A DNA stretch of 64,000 bases from Pedobacter sp. Leaf216 (GTDB lineage Bacteria; Bacteroidota; Bacteroidia; Sphingobacteriales; Sphingobacteriaceae): positions 951 through 64,950 of the forward strand of contig NZ_LMKM01000012.1 of NCBI RefSeq assembly GCF_001421515.1, read 5' to 3'. Position numbers and translations under genes: made by a program. The notes under the pieces were generated by a model. That model made no database searches, was not told where the DNA came from, and saw only the letters and a list, made by a program, of their open reading frames with translations. Positions 51,922 through 61,960 of the stretch are shown piece after piece (within the stretch, counting starts at the first letter, position 1; the number at the start of each line of letters is the position of its first letter).

Positions 51922-53622
51922 TTAATTAACTTTTATTCCTTTAATGTTTAACTGCAAACGTTTCTTATCGCGCCAAACATTCTCTTCTAACGTATAACAA
52001 ACAGAAAATGGTACTCTTGGTTGCAAAAGGTTTTGAAATTCTGCCAATCCGAACGCAATGCCTTCAAAAATAGGCGAATTTTGTTGTTTTATATTAATTT
52101 TTAGATGATTTTGACCAACTGCCATGGCATGTTGCGCAAGGTATACATTATGGGTAACAAATATCGGCGCCATATTCTCTGGTCCGAAGGGGCCCATTTG
52201 AGATAATACCCTAAAAAACTTACCATCAATCTGTGCCAGTTCAATTTCGGCATCAATCCTGATCATTGGCGTAAGTAACTCTTCTGTAATACTTGCAGAT
52301 ACAATTTCTTCAAACTTATCGGCAAAAGCATTTACATTATCCTGTTGCATGGTTAAGCCGGCAGCAAATTTATGCCCTCCATACTGATCCAATAAGTGGG
52401 CACAACCACTTAAGGCTTCATATAAATCGAAGCCCACCACCGATCGGCAAGAGCCTGCAACATGGCCGTTTGATTTTGTTAATACAATGGTAGGCCGGTA
52501 ATATTTTTCAGTTAAACGCGATGCTACAATCCCGATTACTCCTTTATGCCAGTTTTCGTTAAATACAACCGTTGTTTTTTTGTTGATCAGGATATCACTT
52601 TCACCAATCAGTGCCAAGGCTTCTCGCGTGATGTCCTGATCGTATGTTTTTCGCTCTGTATTTTTCAGATTGATAAGTTCGCTCTGCTCTAATGCATTTC
52701 CATCTACCTGGCAAAGCAACATGGCTACGGCATGCTTGGCATGATCTATCCTCCCGGCGGCATTAATCCGCGGACCTAAGGTAAATACTACATCAGTAAT
52801 GCTGTAATTTTCAGTTTTGCCAGAAACTTCCATCAGGGCACGTAAACCTTCGCATGGATTGGAGTTTAATTTTTTTAATCCGTAGTATGCTAAAATTCTG
52901 TTCTCGCCAACAACCGGAACAATATCAGCTGCAATACTCACCATTACCAGATCTAAATATTGCAGATAAGTTTCTTTTGGGAGCTGATGTTTTTGTGCGT
53001 AGGCCTGTGCAAGTTTAAAACCGATGCCGCAACCGGCCAATTCTTTAAAAGGATATGGACAATCTGATCGTTTAGGATCTAAAACCGCAATGGCCTGAGG
53101 CAATTCATCTCCAGGTAAATGGTGATCACAGATAATAAAATCGACTCCTAAAGTATTGGCATAATCAATTTTATCGATAGATTTTATTCCACAATCCAAT
53201 GCAATAATTAGTGAAAATCCGTTTTCACTTGCGTAATCAATACCTGTTGTAGAAATGCCATAACCCTCTAAATAGCGATCTGGAATATAATATTCTATAT
53301 TTTTTGTAAGCTGAGAGAAGAAACTGAAGGCAAGGGCAACTGAGGTTGTACCATCTACATCGTAATCGCCGTAAATCAATATTTTTTCGTGGGTTGCCAA
53401 TGCGGTTTCGATACGGGCAATAGCAACATCCATATCCTTCATGATAAAAGGATCGTGAAGATGATCAAGATCTGGCCTGAAAAAATCTTTCGCCTGATCG
53501 AAATCACAAATATTACGCTGCACGAGAATCTTTGCAAGTGAGCGGTCTATGTTAAGTTGTTCTGCTATTTTTGTTACTGTATCATCGTTACAATCTGATG
53601 CCAGCACCCATCTTTTTTCCAT
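51922..53622 (-). CDS. recJ: Single-stranded-DNA-specific exonuclease RecJ
   Basis: A 566-residue DHH/DHHA1 5'-3' exonuclease for recombination and mismatch repair. Motif I ILIYGDYDVDGTTSVALA (about 76-93), motif III ICDHHLPGDELPQAIAVLDP, motif IV GCGIGFKLAQAY and the DHHA1 GGHKFAAGLTM (about 430). A C-terminal OB-like domain (about 455-566) completes it. No insertion or truncation is evident. The stop is 88 bases before lptB. Confidence 0.94.
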   Translation of the reverse strand: MEKRWVLASDCNDDTVTKIAEQLNIDRSLAKILVQRNICDFDQAKDFFRPDLDHLHDPFIMKDMDVAIARIETALATHEKILIYGDYDVDGTTSVALAFSFFSQLTKNIEYYIPDRYLEGYGISTTGIDYASENGFSLIIALDCGIKSIDKIDYANTLGVDFIICDHHLPGDELPQAIAVLDPKRSDCPYPFKELAGCGIGFKLAQAYAQKHQLPKETYLQYLDLVMVSIAADIVPVVGENRILAYYGLKKLNSNPCEGLRALMEVSGKTENYSITDVVFTLGPRINAAGRIDHAKHAVAMLLCQVDGNALEQSELINLKNTERKTYDQDITREALALIGESDILINKKTTVVFNENWHKGVIGIVASRLTEKYYRPTIVLTKSNGHVAGSCRSVVGFDLYEALSGCAHLLDQYGGHKFAAGLTMQQDNVNAFADKFEEIVSASITEELLTPMIRIDAEIELAQIDGKFFRVLSQMGPFGPENMAPIFVTHNVYLAQHAMAVGQNHLKINIKQQNSPIFEGIAFGLAEFQNLLQPRVPFSVCYTLEENVWRDKKRLQLNIKGIKVN

Positions 53623-53724
53623 TTAAGTTTATCTCCGAACAGTAAATATACATTTTAATTGGATATGATGGCGGTAATGTTAGTTGAGCAATAAACAAGG
53701 CCTTCATTAACAAAAAATTAAATT

Positions 53725-55050
53725 TTATTTCGAATTACCTGGGTAAGCCTGATAAAGTTTCATCAGGTGTGCCTTCTGATCTGCATATTTTGCGTCGTCG
53801 ATTAAATTTACACGCTCTGCAGGGTCCCACGATAAATTGTACAATTCCGTTAATTCCTGGTCATCCTTTTTGGTAATCCTCAATTTCCAGTCGCCATCCT
53901 TTACCCCTTCCAATACATAGTTGTGGTAATAAATTGGTCGATGCGGTTTATTGTAGTTTTTGGTGGTAAGCAAGGCCGACACCGATTCGCCATCGTATAC
54001 CTTTGCTGGCAATTTACTTTTAGTCCACTCGGCTAAGGTTGGAAAAACATCCAGATTTGAAATTGGTTTGGTTAGTTGGTTATTATTTAGCGTATGGCCT
54101 TTCCAATACACAATAAAGGGCACACGTTGACCGCCTTCGTATGAAATCCCTTTCGATCCCCTGAAAATACCTGCTGAACCTACATGATAAAACTTGGTAA
54201 AACCGTCATCATACATCCGCTGTGGCGCATTAATCCACGGTCCATTATCGCTGGTGAAGATAAAAATGGTATTATCTGCCTGCCCTGAGGCTACTACCTG
54301 TTTCCAGATTTCAGCCAATCCGGCATCCATATCTTCAATAACATCACCAAGCTCAGCACCTGCCGACGGGGTTTTTCTACTTTTTTGAGCGGCAAAAGCC
54401 ACAGGTAAATGCGGCATGTTCTGTGCTAAATAGAGAAAAAACGGCTTTTTGGCCGCAGCATTTTTTTTGATAAATTTAATCGATTCTCGGGTGTAAGAAC
54501 TGGTTAAAATACTATCGTGGGGCTTATAAATTTCTGGTTTGCTATTTCTGAAAATCTTAATTGTTGTATCTGTTTTTACATAAGGTGCTCTATAATCATG
54601 ACTGTATAAAAGGCCATAAAATTCATCAAATCCTTTGTTGTTGGGAAGCGAAACGCCATGATCGCCCAAATGCCATTTACCCACTACCGCGGTAGCGTAG
54701 CCCGATTGCTTTAGCATCTGCGCAATTGTGATTTCATCTTCCGGTATTCCACGTTTATCGCCCGGACCAATTGGTGAAGGCAGGTCCATCCTACTGCAAT
54801 ACCTTCCCGTTAGTAATGAAGCTCTTGAGGGGGTGCAGGTTGGCGAGGTGGTAACGAAGTTGGTCGCTTTTACGCCTTTTGCAGCCATTGCATCTAAAAA
54901 CGGAGTCTTAATCAGCGGACTACCATAACATGAAATATCGGCATAACCCATATCATCAGCCAATACAATAATTACGTTTGGTTTCTGCTGCGCTTTTAAC
55001 TGTATAGACAAACTGAGCGCAAGTATAAAAATTAAGCTGCGAAGATTCAT
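53725..55050 (-). CDS. Secreted sulfatase (Cys-type, S1 family)
   Basis: A 441-residue sulfatase with a signal peptide ([20 protein letters not shown]). The metal-binding [18 protein letters not shown] (about 26-43), formylglycine motif Cys72-Thr-Pro-Ser-Arg76 in [23 protein letters not shown] and [10 protein letters not shown] are all complete. The Cys would be converted to formylglycine by a maturase not found here. It removes sulfate esters from sulfated sugars or polysaccharides; the substrate is unknown. No SusCD pair or glycoside hydrolase is next to it, so a polysaccharide utilisation locus is not supported. Confidence 0.92.
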   Translation of the reverse strand: MNLRSLIFILALSLSIQLKAQQKPNVIIVLADDMGYADISCYGSPLIKTPFLDAMAAKGVKATNFVTTSPTCTPSRASLLTGRYCSRMDLPSPIGPGDKRGIPEDEITIAQMLKQSGYATAVVGKWHLGDHGVSLPNNKGFDEFYGLLYSHDYRAPYVKTDTTIKIFRNSKPEIYKPHDSILTSSYTRESIKFIKKNAAAKKPFFLYLAQNMPHLPVAFAAQKSRKTPSAGAELGDVIEDMDAGLAEIWKQVVASGQADNTIFIFTSDNGPWINAPQRMYDDGFTKFYHVGSAGIFRGSKGISYEGGQRVPFIVYWKGHTLNNNQLTKPISNLDVFPTLAEWTKSKLPAKVYDGESVSALLTTKNYNKPHRPIYYHNYVLEGVKDGDWKLRITKKDDQELTELYNLSWDPAERVNLIDDAKYADQKAHLMKLYQAYPGNSK

Positions 55051-55131
55051 GCCCGAAATTTAAGCATCATATTTTACAAAAAAAGGAAGTATCCAAGCTT
55101 TTACCGAAACAAATACTCCTGATTAGATTGT

Positions 55132-55139
55132 TATCTTTG
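55132..55139 (+). promoter_or_regulatory. Promoter -7 element of the MBL-fold gene
   Basis: TATCTTTG, exact TAnnTTTG match, 23 bases ahead of the TTG start at 55163. It supports the use of that TTG as the first codon. Confidence 0.65.
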
Positions 55140-55162
55140 TAAAAACATTAAAGATCCATATT

Positions 55163-55930
55163 TTGCAAGTTCACACCCTATTCGAAGGCACCTATTCTGT
55201 TGATGCATCAAAGAAATTTGTACCATTCGACCCCGCTATACATACTTTTAAAGACAGACCCGCTTCATTATTTATCAATGTTCAGCCTTTTTTGGTTGAA
55301 CTGAAAAACGACCTTGTTCTTTTTGATACGGGCTTAGGTTTTAGTGATGACCATGGTGAGCTAATTTTACATAAAAACATCCGCAATGCTGGTTTCGACC
55401 CCACTGATGTAACTAAGGTTTTAATGTCGCACTTACATTACGATCATTCTGGTGGCATGATCCATAAACAAGGAAATGATAGAGTTGAATTAAGTTTTCC
55501 TGATGCTGAATATGTAATTAACCGTGGCGAATGGGAAACGGCTTTCAGCAGTACTTCATCTTCTTACCATACCGATATATTTGATTTCGTTCAACGCAAT
55601 GCGCAATTGAAATTTGTTGAGGGCGATGGCGCACTGGATGAAACCATTAGTTACGAATTTACTGGCGCACACTGTCCAAACCACCAGGTTTTTCTATTAA
55701 CAGAAGGAAATCAAAAAGTTTTTTTTGGCGGCGATGTATTGCCTGAGCCTGAGGAACTGGTTAAAAACTTTATTGCTAAATACGATTTTGATGGGCGTAA
55801 AGCGATGGAATTACGCAAAGAATTTGGCAAAAGAGCTGCAGAAGAAAATTGGGAATGTTTATTCTACCATGGCAAAAGTGCCGCAACGGGTTTTGTAGAT
55901 GCTGTTGAAGGTGGATTTAGGATAAGGTAA
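55163..55930 (+). CDS. Metallo-beta-lactamase-fold hydrolase
   Basis: A 255-residue MBL-fold hydrolase. The zinc motif HxHxDH is in MSHLHYDHSGGMIH (about 92-105), with a downstream His in GAHCPNHQVF and Asp in FFGGDVL. The first codon seems to be TTG: no ATG occurs before the conserved HTLFEGTYSVDASKKF block, and a strict promoter lies just upstream. The family includes lactonases, glyoxalases and many unknowns; LFDTGLGF and the zinc motif fit a quorum-lactonase-like or general hydrolase, but the substrate is unassigned. It is the last gene before the long repeat region. Confidence 0.88.
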   Translation: MQVHTLFEGTYSVDASKKFVPFDPAIHTFKDRPASLFINVQPFLVELKNDLVLFDTGLGFSDDHGELILHKNIRNAGFDPTDVTKVLMSHLHYDHSGGMIHKQGNDRVELSFPDAEYVINRGEWETAFSSTSSSYHTDIFDFVQRNAQLKFVEGDGALDETISYEFTGAHCPNHQVFLLTEGNQKVFFGGDVLPEPEELVKNFIAKYDFDGRKAMELRKEFGKRAAEENWECLFYHGKSAATGFVDAVEGGFRIR

Positions 55931-55934
55931 GTTT

Positions 55935-56670
55935 ACTCGTTTTTTACCGCAAAGCACGCGAACAAGAAGCGCAAAGTACTCAAGGTTGATTTTTTTACCG
56001 CAAAGTACACAGAGTGTTTCACAGAGGGCATTGAGTTAAGTACTTATAGCTAAAGAGTTTCCGTGTTACTCTGTGCAAAACTCCATGCCCTCGGTGGTAA
56101 AACTTAACACTCTTATTTCCGTGCTTTCTGTGTTTCCGTGGCTAAAAATTTTACACCTAATTCAAAGGTCACTCGTTTTTTACCACAAAGTACACAGAGA
56201 GCATTGAGTTGGGTGCTTATAGCTAAAGAGTTTCTGTGCTCGCCTGTGCAAAACTCCATCCCCGCGGTAGTAAAACTTAATACTCTTTATTTTCCGTGCT
56301 TCCGTGGCTAAAGATTTAAAAGCTAATCCGAAGGTCACTCGTTTTTTACCACAAAGTACACAAACAGAATCACAGAGGGCATTGAGCTGGGTACTCATAG
56401 CTAAAGAGTTTCTGTGGTCCCCTGTGCAAAACTCCGTTCCCTCGGTGGTAAAACTTAACATTCTTTATTTTCCTTGCTTTCTGTGTTTCCGTGGCTAAAA
56501 ATTTAGAAGCTAATTCGAAGGCCACTCGTTTTTTACCATAAAGTACACAGAGAGGATCACAGAGGGCATTGAGTTGGGTACTTATAGCTAAAAAGTTTCT
56601 GTGTTACTCTGTGCAAAACTCCATGCCCTCGGTGGTAAAACTTAACGCTCCTTATTTCCGTAGCTAAAAA
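55935..56670. repeat. Four tandem copies of a 170-240-base hairpin repeat
   Basis: The phrase ACTCGTTTTTTACC begins copies at 55935, 56171, 56337 and 56524. Each has TTTTACCACAAAGTACACAG and GAGGGCATTGAGTT at the left, then a GCTAAAGAGTTTCTGTG middle, then AACTCCATGCCCTC and GGTGGTAAAAC at the right; left and right are inverted copies. A CCGTGGCTAAA spacer follows each. Copy 1 carries an extra 60-base piece. No coding frame is convincing: the short frames across it change with each copy. Confidence 0.85.
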
Positions 56671-56680
56671 TATAATCCAC

Positions 56681-56708
56681 AAAAAAGCCCCAACAAATGT
56701 TGAGGCTC
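56681..56708 (-). terminator. Terminator of the YceI gene
   Basis: Read on the minus strand, AGCCTCAAC pairs with GTTGGGGCT (one G-T) around ATTT, followed by TTTTTT. It is 25 bases past the YceI stop. Confidence 0.75.
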
Positions 56709-56732
56709 TCCTTTTTTCCTAGAAGGGAATAA

Positions 56733-57320
56733 TTATTTCTTAGCTACCAATTTAACAGCTAATTCGAAGTTATCATCAATTGCTTTGTCGCCAATGCTAT
56801 CGAAGAATGATTTCGAACCATATTTAATATCATATTTAGTTCTGTCAACAACAATTTTACCAGCTAAAGCTGAAGCTGTACCATCTGCATTAACAGTTAC
56901 AGTTGCAGGGAAGCTTAATGGCTTAGTAATGCCTTTGATGGTTAAATTACCAGTTACAGTTACGTTAGCACCTGAACCAGCAACTTTAGTGATTACGAAA
57001 GTTGAAGTAGGGAATTTAGTTGTACCGAAGAAATCGTCTGCTTTTAAGTGACCTTCTAATTTAGCACTGCCATCAGCATCTTTAATTGAAGTCATGTCGA
57101 TAACGAAAGTACCGCCAGTTACACTTTTACCATTAACAGCTAAAGTACCTGACTGTAATGCGATTGTTCCGTTATGAGAACCTGTTACTTTTTTACCAAC
57201 CCAAGTAATGGTAGATTTTGCTGCATCTACAGTAAAAGTTACTGGTTTAGTAGGGTTTTTAAAAGCTGACAATGCTACTACTGCCACTAATAAAAAAATT
57301 GAGCTAATTTTTAATTTCAT
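56733..57320 (-). CDS. YceI-family periplasmic protein
   Basis: A 195-residue secreted lipocalin-like protein. Signal peptide MKLKISSIFLLVAVVALSAF, then the YceI beta-barrel with FTVDAAKSTITWVGKKVTGS, GGTFVIDMTSIKDAD, FFGTTKFPTSTFVITKV and LTIKGITKPLSFP. YceI proteins bind isoprenoids or lipids; the frequent tie of the family to isoprenoid biology is only suggestive here. The start at 57320 is preferred over a longer frame to 57347 because of the signal peptide and the promoter element directly upstream. Confidence 0.92.
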   Translation of the reverse strand: MKLKISSIFLLVAVVALSAFKNPTKPVTFTVDAAKSTITWVGKKVTGSHNGTIALQSGTLAVNGKSVTGGTFVIDMTSIKDADGSAKLEGHLKADDFFGTTKFPTSTFVITKVAGSGANVTVTGNLTIKGITKPLSFPATVTVNADGTASALAGKIVVDRTKYDIKYGSKSFFDSIGDKAIDDNFELAVKLVAKK

Positions 57321-57344
57321 TTTCTGGTTTTTTAAAATTTGATA

Positions 57345-57352
57345 CAAATATA
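57345..57352 (-). promoter_or_regulatory. Promoter -7 element of the YceI gene
   Basis: On the minus strand TATATTTG, exact TAnnTTTG match, 24 bases ahead of the ATG at 57320. Confidence 0.65.
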
Positions 57353-57591
57353 GATTAAAGCACGATCCCTTGTTATTGACCTATGTTAAGTTTTTCAAAT
57401 TAATCGGATTTATTTAAAATCATTCTATTGACTGCATGATTACAGGAAAGGTTTAATTTGCTTGAAAAAAGAATGATAGAAAGGTAGATTTGTTTTATTG
57501 CCGATAGGAATCTGATTAAATGATAATTACCCAGGCATCATAATTAACAGAAAAAAAATATTCTATATTTAGTAAAAATCTTAGAACGCTC

Positions 57592-58417
57592 ATGAAAAAT
57601 AAATTTTACATTCCATATTACCTGTTATTGCTTCTATTTTCTTTAACGGGTTGCAATTTTAACAGCACCTACATAAACCGTGAAGAAGATAAAAAAGATG
57701 CCGAAAAGGTATCCGATCAATTTTACACCTTGCTTGAGCAAAAAGATTTTAACAAACTATCCCCATTACTCAGCAATCAATTTAAAGCGGTAACCAGCAC
57801 AAAAAAATTAAATGAATATTTAACAGGCACAGCAATTAAGTTAGGCGAAATAAAAAGCAAAAAGCTAGATCACTGGGAAACAAAAGTGATCAAAGGTTCC
57901 AATTCATCTGCAAAATATGTACTCTATTATCTTGTAGAAAGAACAAAATTTCAAGCAAAAGAAACAGTCACCTTAGTTGCAGAAAACGATCAGATAAAAA
58001 TATTAGGTTATAATGTTAATTCTGAAGGTTTGTTGTCAAGCAAAAACTTACCCGATCATTTAAAAAATGGCATTGAAGCACTTTCGGGCCATTCTATGGA
58101 CGATGTTAAGGTTCATTATAATTCTGCTAAACCTGCGCAGTTAAATGCACAAGCCTATGCTCAAGGTACAGACATTCATTTAGCATCGGGCCAAGAGGAA
58201 AATTTACCACACGAAGCATGGCACGTTGTGCAACAAAAACAAGGCAGGGTTAAAGCAAGCACTCAGATCAAAGTTAATGCAGTTGTTAATGAATGACGCT
58301 AACTTAAAAAAAGAAGCTGACGAAATGGGCAAAATGAGCAGATCTTTAAGGATAGAATTGAATATTGATTCGCTCTCTCCACCTATTACTTTACACTCCA
58401 AACCCTTCCATTCTTAA
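57592..58417 (+). pseudogene. Lipoprotein with eCIS-core (DUF4157) domain, broken by a one-base insertion
   Basis: From ATG at 57592 the frame gives 234 residues to a TGA at 58294. It has a lipoprotein signal (LTGC, Cys21), a DUF4019/NTF2-like N-domain (about 33-150), and an eCIS-core domain (about 155-234) with LSGHSMDDVKVHYNS, QGTDIHLASGQEEN and LPHEAWHVVQQKQGRV (HEAWH at 207-211). Where the family reads on as NDDAxLxKEADxMG, this frame gives VVNE-stop. Removing one A from GAATGACG at 58291-58298 restores VVNDDANLKKEADEMG and carries on to 58417. The extra base is therefore a frameshift. A near-match promoter TATATTTA lies about 30 bases upstream. Confidence 0.75.
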
Positions 58418-58461
58418 ACCTGAAAGGAGCGGAAATCCTTTTTGTTGGCATTTACAATAAA

Positions 58462-58495
58462 AGATTGCTTCGCAGTTCCTCCTCAGCAATGACGA
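58462..58495. repeat. Dispersed REP-like element (GTCATTGC type), copy 1
   Basis: Minus-strand reading TCGTCATTGCTGAGGAGGAA then CTGCGAAGCAATCT. A second, slightly different copy is 142 bases further right. The GTCATTGCGAGG...GAAGCAATCT form is a common dispersed bacterial repeat. Confidence 0.6.
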
Positions 58496-58576
58496 TATAA
58501 CGAGAGCAGAAACCAAAAAAAGATAAAGCGAATGGCATGGCTACAGCTTCCGATGGAAAACTGCCAATATATTTCC

Positions 58577-58623
58577 AAAAAAAAATCTGCAAGCCTTATA
58601 AATGAATTATAAAACTTGCAGAT
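58577..58623 (-). terminator. gcvP terminator
   Basis: On the minus strand ATCTGCAAG (58623-58615) pairs with CTTGCAGAT (58593-58585) around an AT-rich loop that has its own TTATAA pair, followed by nine Ts. It lies 110 bases after the gcvP stop. Confidence 0.75.
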
Positions 58624-58636
58624 GATTTATCTAAAT

Positions 58637-58669
58637 AGATTCCCGCGTAGTTCCTCCTCACAATGACGA
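58637..58669. repeat. Dispersed REP-like element (GTCATTGC type), copy 2
   Basis: Minus-strand reading TCGTCATTGTGAGGAGGAAC then TACGCGGGAATCT, a diverged partner of 58462-58495. Confidence 0.6.
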
Positions 58670-58732
58670 AAAGAGAAATTAAGACGATGAAAAGAAAACC
58701 TTAAACGCTCTACCTTCCCGCCTGCTACCTTG

Positions 58733-61609
58733 CTAAGGAACGATTTCTTCTAAATAACTCTCAACCGGAGGACATGCACAGATCAATGATCTATCGCCAT
58801 GGCTATCATTTACACGACCAACTGATGGCCAGAACTTACGCTCCAACACATAAGGAAGTGGGAATGCAGCAGTTTGACGGCTATAGGCATGATCCCAGTC
58901 GTTTGCAGTGATTACTGATACGGTATGTGGTGCATTTTTTAAGGGATTATCAACTTTATCTAAAGTACCATTTTCTACTTCGCTAATTTCATTTTTAATC
59001 GCGATTAAAGCATCACAGAAACGGTCTAACTCATGTTTAGGCTCTGATTCTGTCGGCTCAACCATTAAAGTACCCGCAACCGGAAATGAAACCGTTGGTG
59101 CATGGAAACCATAATCCATTAAACGTTTTGCAATATCAGTTACTTCGATACCAAAAGCTTTAAATGAACGGCAATCCAAAATCATCTCATGTGCGCAACG
59201 CCCCTGAGCACCTGAATAAAGTACCGGGTAATGCTGCTCTAAACGGGCTTTCATATAATTTGCGTTTAAAATAGCATATTTAGTTGCGTTGGTTAAACCT
59301 TCAGCACCCATCATTGCAATATAAGCATGAGAGATAATTAAGATCGAAGCCGAGCCCCAAGGTGCAGATGATACTGCTGAAATTGACTTTCCTTTATCGA
59401 TATCTACAACAGCATGACCCGGAACATAAGGAACCAAATGTTTTGCAACACCGATTGGGCCCATACCCGGCCCACCACCACCGTGAGGGATACAGAATGT
59501 TTTGTGTAAGTTTAAGTGGCAAACATCGGCACCAATATTGGCCGGACTGGTTAATCCAACCTGCGCATTCATGTTTGCACCATCCATATAAACCTGGCCA
59601 CCATTAGCATGAATGGTTTCGCAGATTTCGATAATGCTTTCTTCGAAAACACCGTGTGTAGATGGATAAGTTACCATTAAACACGATAAATTATCTTTAT
59701 GTAATTCTGCTTTAGCTTTTAAATCTTCAACATCGATATTACCGTTTTCTAAAGATTTAACCACAACAATTTTCATATCGGCCATTGCCGCAGAAGCGGG
59801 GTTTGTTCCGTGCGCTGAAGCTGGAATTAAAGCTACATTTCGGTGGAAATCACCTCTATCGTGGTGATAAGCACGGATAACCATTAAACCTGCGTATTCG
59901 CCTTGTGCACCAGCATTTGGTTGTAAGCTCATTGCCGCAAAACCGGTAATTTCACTTAACCATTTATCCAACTCATTAAAAACTGAGTAATAACCCAATA
60001 CCTGATCGGCAGGGGCAAACGGGTGGATGCGACCGAAGTGAGACCAGGTAACCGGAATCATTTCTGCAGTAGCATTTAATTTCATGGTACAACTACCCAA
60101 GGCAATCATAGAGTGGCAAAGTGATAAATCTTTAGCCTCTAATGATTTGATATAACGCAACATTTCATGCTCCGAATGATGCGAATTAAAAACTGGGTGG
60201 GATAAATAAGTAGAAGTACGTTGTAACGTAGCCGGAATAACCGTTTCTACATTTTCTTCAACCTCAACCTGATCAGCTGCAATTGCTTTAACTTTAGCAA
60301 ATATTTTAGCAATTAAGGCTACATCTTCGAAAGTGCTGGTTTCATCGAAAGATATGGTTGCAACATTACCAACATAATTTAAATTGATCTCGTTATCAAT
60401 ACAACCAGAATGAATACCGCCTTTTAAATCGCCTAAATCGAAACGGATGGTATCGAAATAAACTGAATTTAACTGCTCAAAACCCAAGCCTTTTAAAGTA
60501 GCAGCTAAGCTGATGGCCAAACCGTGCGTACGTTCTGCAATGGCTTTTAATCCTTTCGGACCATGGTAAGCTGCATAAAAACCAGCCATAATGGCTAGCA
60601 ATGCCTGCGCAGTACAGATATTTGAAGTTGCTTTATCTCTACGGATGTGTTGCTCGCGGGTTTGCAAGGCCATACGTAAAGCATAATCGCCATGGCTATC
60701 AATGGTTACACCAATAATACGACCCGGGATATTACGTTTGTATTCTTCTTTTGTGGCAAAAAAAGCAGCGTGTGGCCCGCCAAAACCCATTGGAATACCT
60801 AAACGTTGTGTAGTACCAACTACCACATCTGCTCCCCACTCGCCTGGAGGCGTTAATAAGGTTAAGCTTAAAATATCAGCAACTACCGTTAATTTAATAT
60901 TGAGATTGTGCAATTCAGCTGCAAAGTTTTTATAGTCGAAAACCTCACCATTTCCTGCCGGATACTGAACAATAGCACCAAAGAAATCTTCAGTGGCTAC
61001 GAAATCTAAATGATTTCCGATAACCAGTTCTATACCGTAAGGGTTAGCACGGGTTTTTAAAATATCAATCGTTTGAGGGAAAACCAGTTCGGATACGAAG
61101 AACTTTTTAGCCGCCTGGTTTTTACGCAAGCTGTATTGCATAAACATTGCTTCGGCAGCAGCAGTACCTTCATCCAGTAAAGATGCATTGGCAATTTCCA
61201 TTCCGGTTAAATCGATAACCATCGTTTGAAAATTCAGCAATGCCTGTAAACGGCCTTGCGCAATTTCTGCCTGATAGGGCGTATATTGAGTATACCATCC
61301 TGGGTTTTCGAATACGTTACGTAAAATTACACCTGGCGTAATCGTATCATAATAACCCTGACCGATAAAGCTTTTAAAAACTTTATTTAACAATGAAGTT
61401 TGTTTTAAAGCACCAAGATATTCAGTTTCTGATTTCGCTGCCGGCAAATTTAAAGGCTGTTTCAACCTAATTGCTGTTGGTACAGTTTGATCAATCAGCT
61501 CATCAATAGAATTTACGCCAACAGTTTGCAACATTTCGGCTGTATCTGCCTCATTTGGTGCGATATGGCGATTTTGAAAATCTTCCTTGTAGTGGATATT
61601 TAAGCTCAT
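58733..61609 (-). CDS. gcvP: Glycine dehydrogenase (decarboxylating), P-protein
   Basis: A 958-residue PLP enzyme of the glycine cleavage system, decarboxylating glycine and passing aminomethyl to the H-protein lipoyl arm. The N-terminal half is the alpha-like part ([36 protein letters not shown]) and the C-terminal half the beta-like part with the PLP-lysine motif [20 protein letters not shown]. The single-chain length matches the family. gcvT and gcvH are not adjacent. Its promoter and terminator are both visible, so it is a single-gene transcript. Confidence 0.98.
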   Translation of the reverse strand: MSLNIHYKEDFQNRHIAPNEADTAEMLQTVGVNSIDELIDQTVPTAIRLKQPLNLPAAKSETEYLGALKQTSLLNKVFKSFIGQGYYDTITPGVILRNVFENPGWYTQYTPYQAEIAQGRLQALLNFQTMVIDLTGMEIANASLLDEGTAAAEAMFMQYSLRKNQAAKKFFVSELVFPQTIDILKTRANPYGIELVIGNHLDFVATEDFFGAIVQYPAGNGEVFDYKNFAAELHNLNIKLTVVADILSLTLLTPPGEWGADVVVGTTQRLGIPMGFGGPHAAFFATKEEYKRNIPGRIIGVTIDSHGDYALRMALQTREQHIRRDKATSNICTAQALLAIMAGFYAAYHGPKGLKAIAERTHGLAISLAATLKGLGFEQLNSVYFDTIRFDLGDLKGGIHSGCIDNEINLNYVGNVATISFDETSTFEDVALIAKIFAKVKAIAADQVEVEENVETVIPATLQRTSTYLSHPVFNSHHSEHEMLRYIKSLEAKDLSLCHSMIALGSCTMKLNATAEMIPVTWSHFGRIHPFAPADQVLGYYSVFNELDKWLSEITGFAAMSLQPNAGAQGEYAGLMVIRAYHHDRGDFHRNVALIPASAHGTNPASAAMADMKIVVVKSLENGNIDVEDLKAKAELHKDNLSCLMVTYPSTHGVFEESIIEICETIHANGGQVYMDGANMNAQVGLTSPANIGADVCHLNLHKTFCIPHGGGGPGMGPIGVAKHLVPYVPGHAVVDIDKGKSISAVSSAPWGSASILIISHAYIAMMGAEGLTNATKYAILNANYMKARLEQHYPVLYSGAQGRCAHEMILDCRSFKAFGIEVTDIAKRLMDYGFHAPTVSFPVAGTLMVEPTESEPKHELDRFCDALIAIKNEISEVENGTLDKVDNPLKNAPHTVSVITANDWDHAYSRQTAAFPLPYVLERKFWPSVGRVNDSHGDRSLICACPPVESYLEEIVP

Positions 61610-61634
61610 GCGGTATGAATAATAAATTTGCGTG

Positions 61635-61642
61635 CAAATGTA
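61635..61642 (-). promoter_or_regulatory. Promoter -7 element of gcvP
   Basis: On the minus strand TACATTTG, matching TAnnTTTG, 25 bases ahead of the gcvP ATG at 61609. I see no glycine-riboswitch fold in the leader, which is too short for one. Confidence 0.6.
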
Positions 61643-61922
61643 GCAAAAATGGCGTTGTATTCCACTATCAATCAGTGTAAAAAAGGTGTCTTATTTATGC
61701 TTAAAAGCGACAAAATAGGTAGATTTTATTCATTTACAGAAAGACAAACGTTTGTTCATTTTCGTTTAAGAATCCTATTATTTGGAAAGCAATATGTATG
61801 CTGAAATTTAAATCTGTTTAGGCTGCTATTATCAGTGTTTTTTAAACCTGCTTACGCTTAACTGATGCGGCCTGAAGTGTAAAATTGAAGCCAATTAAGG
61901 CAAGTAAAAAAATCCATTTTCT
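61643..61922. other. Divergent gap between gcvP and the glycosyltransferase-like gene
   Basis: No gene. It contains a perfect 12-base palindrome ACAAACGTTTGT at 61744-61755, a possible operator midway between the two promoters. Otherwise AT-rich with nothing recognised. Confidence 0.4.
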
Positions 61923-61930
61923 TACCTTTG
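61923..61930 (+). promoter_or_regulatory. Promoter -7 element of the glycosyltransferase-like gene
   Basis: TACCTTTG, matching TAnnTTTG, 30 bases ahead of the ATG at 61961. It overlaps the TTG at 61928, which therefore cannot be the start. Confidence 0.6.
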
Positions 61931-61960
61931 AGCAACATTTATCTAAATGTGTTTATATTT

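Larger units (their letters stand above)
58297..58732. other. Gap between the eCIS-core lipoprotein and gcvP
   Basis: 58297-58417 is the out-of-frame tail of the lipoprotein gene. The rest holds two short dispersed repeats (58462-58495, 58637-58669) and the gcvP terminator (58577-58623). I see no further gene. Confidence 0.6.

Noticed and set aside
53725..55050. Polysaccharide utilisation locus around the sulfatase
   Set aside because: No SusC/SusD pair, glycoside hydrolase or formylglycine maturase gene is adjacent.
56180..56498. Open frames within the hairpin array
   Set aside because: They follow the repeat sequence, differ from copy to copy and have no family likeness.
57592..58296. Complete extracellular contractile injection system
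   Set aside because: Only one eCIS-core domain protein is here, with no sheath, tube, baseplate or AAA+ genes near it.
61610..61960. Glycine riboswitch ahead of gcvP
   Set aside because: The predicted leader is about 20 bases, too short, and no aptamer-like fold is seen further upstream.
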